NCBI GenBank assembly: GCA_023101885.1
Contig: JALPQD010000005.1
Coordinates: 5,828,084 to 5,892,083 of the forward strand
Length of the DNA: 64,000 nt
Direction: 5' to 3'
Source of the DNA: Typhlomys cinereus
Taxonomy: Eukaryota > Chordata > Mammalia > Rodentia > Platacanthomyidae
The notes under the pieces are model-generated. The model was not told the DNA's origin. It ran no database searches and saw only the letters and a list, made by a program, of their open reading frames with translations. Shown piece after piece: positions 56,180 to 64,000 of the stretch (the first letter of the stretch is position 1; each line of letters begins with the position of its first letter). Both the position numbers and the translations under genes were made by a program.

Positions 56180-57315
56180 GGAACTAAACAGGGACTTCAA
56201 CCAAAAAGAAATTGAAATGTCAAATGAATATCTTAAAAGATGCTCCACTTCCCTGATGTTCAGAGAAATGCAATTTTAAACAACTCTGTGATACCGTCTT
56301 ACCTCAGTCAGAATGGTTAAAATCAAGATCATGAACAATAGAGAATGCTAGCAAGGTTGCGGAGAGAAAGGGACACTTGCTCATTGGTGATGGGAGTGTA
56401 AACTGGTACAGCCTCTTTGGAGATCAGTGTGGAGGTTCCTCAGAAAGTTAAAAATGGAATTGCCATATGACCCAGCTACTGCACTCCTGGGAGTATTCCC
56501 AAAAGACTCTACCTCTTATTACAAAGATACTTGTTCATCTGTGTTCATTGCAGCCCTATTCACAATAGCAAGAAAATGGAATCAGTCAACATGCACATCA
56601 ACAGAGGAATGTATAATGAAAACGTGGTACATATACACAATGGGTTATTACTCAGCCATCAGAAAGGATGGCCTTATGGAATTTGCTGGTAAATGGATGG
56701 AACTGGAAAATTTAATATTGACTGACATATCTCAGACACAGAAAGTTAAGCACCATGTGTTCTCTCTTATAGGCATATGCTAGCGCTAATGTCCTTATGT
56801 GAAGGGGAGAACTGACTTTCAAAAGTTGCCCTCTCCCCATAGTCTATCAAGAAACTCAAGAGAAATAAAAACACACAGTGGAGTCTTTGGGGACCAGAGC
56901 TGGATGAGTGAAGAAGAATGCCTCTGTCAGTGGGGACACTCAAAGAGAGGCAACTTGTTATGCCATAGAGGCGTGAACCCCACAAGAATAAACAAGCCAG
57001 AGGGAATCCTAGGGTCCATAGAAACAGATAGGCAGGAGGGTGGGACTGATGGAGGGATGGGAGGGAGAGACGATGAAGGGAAGCAGGGATAAGTGTTCAA
57101 TATGCTTGCAAAGTAGAAATTTTTTTTTAAAAAAGTTTAGACAAACCAGAGTGAGCTCTGGGGTCCATAGAAGCAGACAGGCAGGAGGGTGGGAGGGAGT
57201 GGGATGGACCCACGAAGGGAAAGGAGGGAATGGGAGTGAGGGGGATGGAAAGAGATAAGCAGGGATAAGTACCCAATATGCTTATAAAACTAGAAAAATA
57301 AAATAATAATTTTAA
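56180..57315 (+). mobile_element. 5'-truncated L1: ORF2 C-terminus plus 3' UTR with a duplicated end
   Basis: Frame 56427-56783 reads as the conserved C-terminal part of L1 ORF2 and ends at a natural-looking stop after 'SLIGIC'. Recognisable words are '[11 protein letters not shown]', 'YKDTCSSVFIAALFTIA', 'TWYIYTMGYYSAIRKD' and 'MELENLILTDISQTQK'. Upstream (56180-56426) the same frame continues but has three stops. The 3' UTR follows from 56784. Its last part, 'cctagggtccatag...ggcaggagggtggga...gggataagt..ccaatatgctt', occurs twice, at about 56990-57125 and 57140-57310. Each ends in an A-rich run. The copy at 14275-14612 (-) is the same subfamily. It lacks EN and RT, so it is dead. Confidence 0.88.
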
Positions 57316-57464
57316 AAGCAATAGGGAGTTAGAGCAAACCTTGATGATTGCTCTATGTCTATCGTTCAATGTCACCCTTTAGCCTGCACAGGCATACATA
57401 TTCAAATGCCCTGTTGTACGCCTGCCCACATTCGTATGTACATTCACCTACATGTAAAACATAG

Positions 57465-57482
57465 AGAGAGAGAGAGAGAGAT
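57465..57482. repeat. Short (GA)n
   Basis: Eight to nine GA units. Confidence 0.9.
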
Positions 57483-58797
57483 ACACGAAGAGGAAAAAAG
57501 AAAAGGGCAACATAACAAAGAGACTGCCAAACACACTCATTGCGTTTGGTTTCACTGCCCTCCCCTTCTTCTAGCTGGGGCATAACTTCCCCTATACCCA
57601 TAAGTGCAGTGTGCTCCCCATATAATGCAAAGAGAAGTGGTAGACGGGCCAGCTGCAATGTTATCTTCCTCCAGAAAGCCAATTCAGAAATAAGTCTCAA
57701 TGGCTTGGCATTCCACTTCTCTCCTTCTGTCCAATCCACAGAATGCAATTCTCTGAGAGATGCAGGACACCCCAGTCCCATGAGACCGTGATCTTGGCTG
57801 CAAGAACCCATCATGTTGCTCTCAGATTTAGCACAGCAGTGAGTCTGTGACCCCCTTGCTTTTTTTTCTCAAAAAGCAGGCACATTCTCTGAGTTAGACT
57901 TAGTTAAAAATAATTATGGAATAAGCCACTGTGAAGGAAGTAGAAGGTGTCATTTGCACACACAGAATTCTTCCAGGGAGCATCAGACCTTGAAAATGAA
58001 GAATGTACTTTCCTTAAATGGGTGTTTTGGTTTTTTCTAATCACTGGACCAATTCAATAAACTGGAAAACACAATGGTCTTACTTTCAAAAGTAACAGTG
58101 ACGATAATAAGAGTTTTATACATGTTTTGAATTTCTTTGGAAACTCCCTTCTTCGATGACATGTTCGGGATTCTGACTGCCAGCACCATATGTGCCCTGT
58201 TTCCGATGTTGCGAGATTGACAGTATTGGACACTATATGGCAGGGTAAAAGTTGATAGGAATAAAAGTAGGGTCAAGTATATTCAGGGCTGTGGAGAAGG
58301 GTCTCCTTATCATAAGAAGTCCCCAGATGTCAGAGGCTAGTCACACAAAAGTTGTCCTTTTCTTTCTTAATCATTCCTCTCTTTATCTCCAAACGGGCTC
58401 AAGTAACGACGCCTGTGTTCTTCCCCCCCCCCACACTGCCCCATGAAACATCCGAGCCAGCCATGTGTTTGAAACCTCCCCTGATTTATTTACTTAAGAG
58501 AAATGGCTTTGCTATCATAACCTGTCAAAGCACGGGACAGAGGAGGAAATCAGCGTGGCAGGCCCGCCAGGCCGGACTCTGGAGTCAGACTTTCAATCGC
58601 TCCACCCCTGTCCCTCTCCCTGAGCAGAGAGCAACGTGTCTCTGGTCCATCAGCTGTCCGAAGACATCTGTCTTGGCAGCCTCCCCATGGGGCGTATTGC
58701 ATGAGGAGATGGGGGGAGAGATCTGATACCTCACTTCCATGGATTCCTCGGTTCCCCAAGAAGAGGTCAGGAGAAGCATTTCTCTTCATATCTTGTT

Positions 58798-58798
<1 letters not shown>
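57483..58798. other. Unassigned DNA
   Basis: No repeat is recognised over about 1.3 kb. The 151-codon minus frame at 57359-57814 and the 124-codon plus frame at 58352-58726 have no known motif and are not called as genes. A C-run of 10 lies at 58424-58433. Confidence 0.45.

Positions 58799-58846
<48 letters not shown>
58799..58846. repeat. (GT)n microsatellite
   Basis: About 24 GT units at the tail side of a minus-strand SINE. Confidence 0.96.
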
Positions 58847-58848
<2 letters not shown>

Positions 58849-59012
58849 ATACCTCTTCATTCCTTTGCTCTGGGATTTCCCAGGCTCTGCCATCCAGGGC
58901 CAGACTTACAGACTGCTGCCATATCCTCTAGCATTTTAGTTTTGGGGATCCACACTGAGGTCCTTTACCTCTGAAGGCAGACTGTCACCACTGAGCCATC
59001 TCTCCAGCCCTC
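58847..59012 (-). mobile_element. Abundant tRNA-derived SINE, minus copy, internally shortened
   Basis: 'ctctgggatttcccaggctctgccatccagggccag', 'ggggatccacactgaggtcc', head 'accactgagccatctctccagccc'. The 'aagggtgactt' part of the body is missing between the GT tail and 58850. Confidence 0.85.
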
Positions 59013-59785
59013 TTTCAATATTTTAGTACTTCATATATGACTCACTTCCCATGAGGTGAAGTCTTCTGAGGCCCTTGATGAAGACCTACCTTTGGCAATA
59101 CTAATAATTCTCTCACCAGAGGACCCACCCTGTACCCCGAGATCGCACATGCTTCATGGCAAGCTTCTCCATCTGTGAACTTGGACCGCATTATCCACAC
59201 AAACTCAAGCATCTATGTGCAAATCCCACTTTTGAATTCAGCCTAGAAAACAATGATCCTAAAAATAGGGGAGCACTTAGGACAAAAATAAATGAGCTAG
59301 TCAACCTCTTCGGGGGTGAGGACGATCCCGTGAGTCCACAGGTCACTTGCAGCACCATGACATTCATGGCAACCTCATGTAGGTGGGCTTGCTTGCATGG
59401 ACTTTAGGATTTGGTGCTTTTTTTTTTGTCTTATTCATCACTAGCTATCTGAAGTGTTACTTAGGCAAATGGACTGTCAGACAGAACGAAACTATTTTTG
59501 TCTTTGTCGGCTACTGTTTGCGAAGTCCTTGGAGAAGGTTCGTCAGAGGCGTCAGCATATCCCGGGAAGCACCAAGTGTTTCCATTTAAGAGAGATGTCT
59601 CTTTTCTGAGAAAGACTTGCTATTTTCTCTGGGGCCTTCACTGTGAGCCCCAGTGTGACTCATAGCAGTGATCCGAGCTGACCCAGATTGCCAGCTCACA
59701 GAACTGGCCCCTGAGAGAGACTCAACAGGCCACCCCAGTGCCTACCTCTGTTTTCAAGATACCGATTTTCATACCTGAAACGCCA
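59013..59785. other. Unassigned DNA
   Basis: No feature is recognised. Confidence 0.5.
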
Positions 59786-59998
59786 TGCTAGGCTTGGGAT
59801 GTAGCCAAGTTTTGGGAGTGTTTGCCTAGCATGCATGACACGCTGGATTCCACCCTCAGCAATGCATAGACGTGGTGGTCCTTGGCTGAAATCTCAGCAC
59901 TTGGCAATCAGAGACAGAAGGATCAGAAATTCATCATCATCCTTATCAACACAGCAAAATTCGAGGCCAGCCTGGGCTTCGTGTTCTAATGAAGCAAG
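59786..59998 (+). mobile_element. ID-B1 composite SINE
   Basis: ID head ('ctaggcttgggatgtagccaag...tttgcctagcatgcatg', B-box 'tggattccaccctc') runs into a B1-like part ('gtggtggtccttggctgaaatctcagcacttgg', 'cgaggccagcctgggcttcg'). Confidence 0.75.
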
Positions 59999-60504
59999 AA
60001 GGAGTCACATCACCTGGGCAGAAGCATCCTAACTTTTCCAAATGTTAGTTGCAGTGGGAAACCCTTGTGTTGACAATGAAGTCTCACTGAAGATCTTTGT
60101 CTTTAGTCTCCTTCGGGATCAGCTCTATGTCTGAAGGATAAATGCCAACTACATCGATAGCATGACGAGGCGAAGATGCTGCTTCTTATGCCTCTGTGGT
60201 GGACCAAATTAGAGATTCCGGAAACTGAAGCCTTGTCAACAGTAACTTGCCCTTCTCTTGAATTTGTTCTCATTTAGCTATGCTACATATGACAAGTTGT
60301 TCCATTCCATTGAGCTCTGTACTACTCTTCTGTTAAGCATGGGCAGGAAGTACATTATCAAAATGGACCGAAGTGTACGAAGCTACTTTCCAAAGCCTCA
60401 TGATATTTTATGAATAGCGAGTGGCTTACCTGTTTGAGAAAAGCTAACAAGTGCGCTCCTTAAAATTAGGCTGAGCGCAGTACTGATCAGAGGACTGGGA
60501 GGAG
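59999..60504. other. Unassigned DNA
   Basis: No feature is recognised. Confidence 0.5.
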
Positions 60505-60752
60505 AGACATAGCCTCTGAACTGGGAGGGCCTGGATGCAAATCCTGACTGCTCCACTTCAGCTGGGTGGCCTTGAGCAATTTTCTTAACTTCTTTTTGTG
60601 TCAGTCTTCCGAGCTGTCAAGTGGTGCTAATTGAAGTGCCTCTATCCAAGGGTATTTCAGAGGTTTTAATAGTGGCTCCATCCAAATCACTTAGTACACT
60701 TCGTGACATAGAGGAAGTGCTGTCTGTTCATCGTTGCTATTATCATTATCAT
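60505..60752 (+). mobile_element. MIR SINE, near full length
   Basis: Collinear with MIR: 'gagggcctggatgcaaatcctgactgctccacttcagctgggtggccttgagcaattttcttaactt', 'gtgtcagtcttccgagctgtcaag', 'cacttagtacacttcgtgacatag', ending 'ttgctattatcattatc'. An ancient element shared across mammals. Confidence 0.88.
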
Positions 60753-61454
60753 CCAAGGTGACATTTGGAAGGTGAATCTAAGTGGTGAAGCTATTTGCAG
60801 GAAAGGATTGCTTTCGCCTTGGGAGTTACTCCTTCCTGCTTTCTGGAATAGAACAGTGGCATATAATAGTATACTACTACTTTATTTATTAACAGTTAGT
60901 AGTTATCGCCACATGACACATCTCAGATTGCATGAATATTGCCAATTAGCACAAGATTCTAGAATACCTTTCCTTTTTCTAATAATTTTTTTTCCCTCTA
61001 AACGAGCTAACTCAGACAGGAACCTTCTGCAGCCTTGCGAGTCCCATCACACTCTAGAGCTCTGTGGGTCTCATGCATGAAGAATTTTAGCATGTGGAAT
61101 TCCCATCTCTGGCTCTGACCTTCATTTATAAGATAATAAATTATAGCTTCCTCTTGCCAAAAAAAATCTTGATAATGTTTCGTAAATATCTTTATTATGA
61201 AATTTCTTTCAATGGCTAGAATTAACCAATTTGGGGATATGTCAGAAATTATCTTGTCCATGTTAAACTAATCATAAATACTAATGTTTTTATTTCATTC
61301 CACTGTGATTCAATTAATACATGGGTTAAAGAAGCTTCTTGACCTATGGCTATAAGATTGGTGCTTGAAGAAGAATAGAAACAGAGCTGAATTTAAAAAT
61401 CATGTGCTTGAAAGTTGATCTGAGCTCTGAGATATGTTGCAATGTAGCATTAGA
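60753..61454. other. Unassigned AT-rich DNA
   Basis: Frames of 84 (-) and 102 (+) codons overlap at 60772-61261 without known motifs. No gene is called. Confidence 0.45.
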
Positions 61455-61690
61455 TGAGAAAGAAAAGCAGGGGCGATGAGATGGCTGAGTAGGGGAAAGA
61501 ACTTGCCCCTTGATCCTGATGACCGTGTCGACTCTGGATCTTAATTAGAAAACATGTGTGGTGGCTCAGCTCTGTGATCCCAGACGAGAGACAGAGGCGG
61601 GGATATCACTCAGAGGTTTGCATAGGAAGCACAGCACCATCTCTTGAAGAGTTGTCCTCTGACCATCACAGAAGTGTCAGGGCATATTAA
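61455..61690 (+). mobile_element. B4 SINE
   Basis: 'gcgatgagatggctgagtagg', 'gactctggatcttaattagaaaac', 'gtgtggtggctcagctctgtgatcccagacgagagacagaggcgg', 'agagttgtcctctgaccatcacag'. Normal B4 order. Confidence 0.75.
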
Positions 61691-61802
61691 TGAACACACA
61701 CACAAGACACACACAGAAGTGCGCGAGCACGCACACACACAAACATACAAGTTCACACATACACACACACACACACAGATACACAAGTGTGTGGGTGTGT
61801 GG

Positions 61803-61849
<47 letters not shown>
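61691..61849. repeat. (CA)n-rich tail of the B4
   Basis: CA repeats with GT and GC interruptions ('gtgtgtgggtgtgtgggcatgcgcgc' at 61787), ending in about 20 pure CA units. Confidence 0.93.
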
Positions 61850-61851
<2 letters not shown>

Positions 61852-62377
61852 TGTACACCACAGTCAAGATAAGAGATAAAATAAGTTAGAAATCCAGACC
61901 TCGTTTTCCTCGTGTTTCCTTATAGCTCTGTCACTGACTATAGAACATATTTACATCAACCAATGTTCCCGTCTTGACATTTCACCCCACATCTGGAGAC
62001 ACAGGTGTTCTGGGGAAACAGATGCAGGAACCCGACCTTGCCTGCAGTTTGCAGAGTCGTGACCCGCCATGTCCCCAGCACAATGATGGTACTCAGGGCT
62101 TATGGGGCCGGGATGCACCACGGAGATGGGTAGGTGGTCCACCTGCTGAGCTCCTCCTCCTCTGGGGTGTTTGGTGGGTAATCACGCTGCTTCTCTGGTC
62201 TTCTTTGGGCTAGCTACAATGCCTCCAAAGAAACTTCTTTTCTGATTAGAGTTTGTGGTGCTAGGACAGAAAGTTTGATGAACTCAGAATTCCAATTGCT
62301 CTCTAGTCACCCACCTTGATCAGCAGCAGAACTGGGATCCAGTCTTCCCTAAGCCGCACTGAACGTGAGGAAGGTAG
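61850..62377. other. Unassigned DNA
   Basis: No repeat is recognised; no gene is called. Confidence 0.5.
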
Positions 62378-62722
62378 TATTAGGGGCTAAATTTGTACGT
62401 TGAAGTCCCAGCCTCCAGCATCACAGTGCACAGGAATCCTTTGAGTAGTTCGGCTAAAATGAAGACAGGAGAGTAGAATTCTTTTCTGGGAAAAACAGGA
62501 AACTTGGACATACAGACATACAGACGGACTATGATGTGATACTATATAATCACATATCAGATGTAAACATTTACAGAGCAACGACAGGGGCTTACTGAAG
62601 GAATAAACTCTGCCGGCACCTGACCAGAGGATTTCAGAACCATTTTACCATATATTTCCATGTTTTCAGATACTCAGTCTGTGGTACATTTTTTTATGGC
62701 AGCTCCAACAAACTAATGCTAA
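62378..62722 (+). mobile_element. MLT1-type ERVL-MaLR LTR, old
   Basis: The 5' part 'taggggctaaatttgtacgttgaagtcccagcctccagcatcac' and the 3' part 'cagatactcagtctgtggtacatttttttatggcagctccaacaaact' match both ends of MLT1 LTRs. The middle is diverged. Confidence 0.78.
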
Positions 62723-63480
62723 TGGGGAAATGTATAGAAATTCATGATGACTTCAAATGACTTCCGTTAGGCTGTGTAAGGTAAGGGTATGAGTACTCTG
62801 TCAATGCATTTACTTTGGAGTGTTGTAAGCTTGAGATCGCAGCAGATGAAATTTGAGAAAATGTTGCTTCCCTCTGACAGGTCCCAGAGATGTTCTATTT
62901 GGAGAAGGGATACTTCCAGATCCTGTAGGCATACACCACAAGAAGCTCTGCATTGCTTCTTTCCTGGGCTTCAGAGTATAAAGGACAATTTATATACCGA
63001 AGTATCCACTAGAGACCCCCATGGAAGGATTCTACACCTGTTCTGGAAACCAGAGGATCCTCAGTTGAAGAAGAGGGTCATGGCAGTGAAGGCATTTACT
63101 AGAAAGATCTAGAAGTATTACATGGTGATGGGTGCCCCACCCTAGAGATAAGGTTTCCATCTGCCATGTATCAGTGGTAATCTGGATAGGCTGTAAGGAT
63201 ATGCATACTTCCTAGAGGAGACAGACATTGCTGGAGAAATTCCACCTTGAAACAGTACCTGGTGTTCGAATTTCCTTTGCGATCTGTACTGAATGCACAT
63301 GCAGATCCCCAGTTATGGATCCAGGAAGTATTGCTACGTGTCCATTCTGAGCCAAGATTCTTCCAGGTACTATGGAAGAATGGTAGGCATTTCTGGATTT
63401 GTCTTCCCTTTAGAAAGCTCATTAATTAGACAGAAAGAAAGAGGAAGAGATTGAGGCCGAACAGGAGCCCTCGTATCTGG
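62723..63480. other. Unassigned DNA
   Basis: A 107-codon plus frame at 62789-63112 has no recognised domain. No repeat is named. Confidence 0.45.
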
Positions 63481-63560
63481 GTGGGCGGGGCAGACCTGCA
63501 TCTATCTGGACAATTCTCACATGACCGGTGCCTATAAAAATGTCATGGAAGTTTTCAGTT
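63481..63560 (+). promoter_or_regulatory. GC box, E-box and TATA motif cluster (promoter-like, unproven)
   Basis: GGGCGGGG at 63483-63490, CACATGACC (USF-type E-box) at 63519-63527, and CCTATAAAAATG around 63531-63542. The spacing of GC box to TATA (about 45 bases) is typical of a simple promoter, which would place a start near 63562. There is no recognised gene downstream within the window. Confidence 0.2.
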
Positions 63561-64000
63561 GTCAAGAGAAGCCGGGACCATGTGAAACACATGAAAGAAA
63601 CACACAGAAGTACAAATCTTCAGGCCAGGAGCAGAAATTACTATATATCTGAGTTTTCAGTGAAAATAACAGATACTACTCCAGTGTTTTGTTTCTGTAT
63701 TCAGGGTGGTAGCAGCAAGAGATCAAGAGCAGAGAAATCAGGGAGGAAAGAATCACAGTAAAAGTGGAGACCTCAGTGTGGCTCGGAGGGACTGGGTAGG
63801 CAGGGGATGGCAGTGGGGACCAGTGGTCCAGCCGGGCTGTGCTGCAAGGTTCTGCTCCTTCCTCCCAATGCTAGGCACACCTGCAGCCCCAGCCTGTAGA
63901 CACTGTGGACAGAGACGTGCCCTTCCCACTGAGGTAGTCAGAACAAAGAACCGCTGCCCCCTAGAAGACTTCCCCCATCATAAGGCTTAAGACATTGTAA
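63561..64000. other. Unassigned DNA at the window end
   Basis: GC-richer after 63770. Frames of 77 and 94 codons have no recognised domain. An exon continuing outside the window cannot be excluded. Confidence 0.4.

Noticed and set aside
56427..56783. A 118-codon frame that looks conserved
   Set aside because: It is conserved because it is the C-terminus of L1 ORF2; the element lacks EN and RT and is not a host gene.
57359..57814. The 151-codon minus frame
   Set aside because: No recognisable motif; the middle reads through a GA repeat and a CpG-poor unique region with no splice or promoter support.

Overview
The window is non-coding mammalian DNA from a rodent. No open reading frame in it can be defended as a cellular gene: the longest ones are poly-Glu, poly-Pro or Cys/Val translations of microsatellites, minisatellite translations, or remnants of LINE-1 ORF2. 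The rodent call rests on interspersed repeats recognised by eye: 7SL-derived B1, tRNA-derived B2/B3, B4 and ID-B1 SINEs, MT-type ERVL-MaLR LTRs, and L1 3' ends of rodent (Lx-like) type. Older pan-mammalian repeats (MIR, L2, MLT1, L1M) are also present. The commonest SINE (nine copies) has a B2-like tRNA head but a body I do not recognise from mouse B2, and a small LTR family (four clear copies plus one distant relative) is also prominent. Both suggest a lineage outside mouse and rat, perhaps dipodoid, but I cannot name the species.

Layout. 0-5.2 kb: a MaLR LTR end, then an old L1M copy broken up by SINEs, an LTR and a poly(A) tract. 5.2-9.3 kb: mostly unique AT-rich DNA with a homeobox/octamer-motif-rich segment at 7.64-8.39 kb. 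9.4-10.5 kb: a B4 SINE split by a solo LTR that carries a 10-bp minisatellite, then a duplicated CA-rich block. 12-16.8 kb: two MT LTRs, one LTR of the small family and two L1 3' ends on the minus strand. 17.8-25.4 kb: ID, B1 and SINE copies, a 265-bp purine tract, a 33-bp minisatellite, L2 fragments and a solo LTR with a perfect target-site duplication. 26.2-27.8 kb: a twin-primed (5'-inverted) L1 that later received a SINE. 31-39 kb: dense SINEs and two more members of the LTR family. 39-47 kb: mostly unique DNA with SINEs and a short TATA/GC-rich promoter-like patch near 46.1 kb. 47.6-51.8 kb: a second L1M copy. 52-64 kb: unique DNA, an L1 ORF2 C-terminus with a duplicated 3' UTR end, MIR, ID-B1, MLT1 and a GC-box/TATA patch near 63.5 kb.

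The window behaves like an intergenic desert or a large intron. Its history can be read from nested insertions and target-site duplications: L1M, MIR, L2 and MLT1 are oldest; B4, B1 and ID come next; the solo LTRs and the (CA)n-tailed SINE are most recent. No new gene system is visible. The most useful observations are the solo-LTR family with its shared 20-bp inverted repeat, the LTR-borne minisatellite, the twin-primed L1 and a few repeat-free segments that could be regulatory. All family names are from memory of consensus sequences and were not checked with a repeat library.
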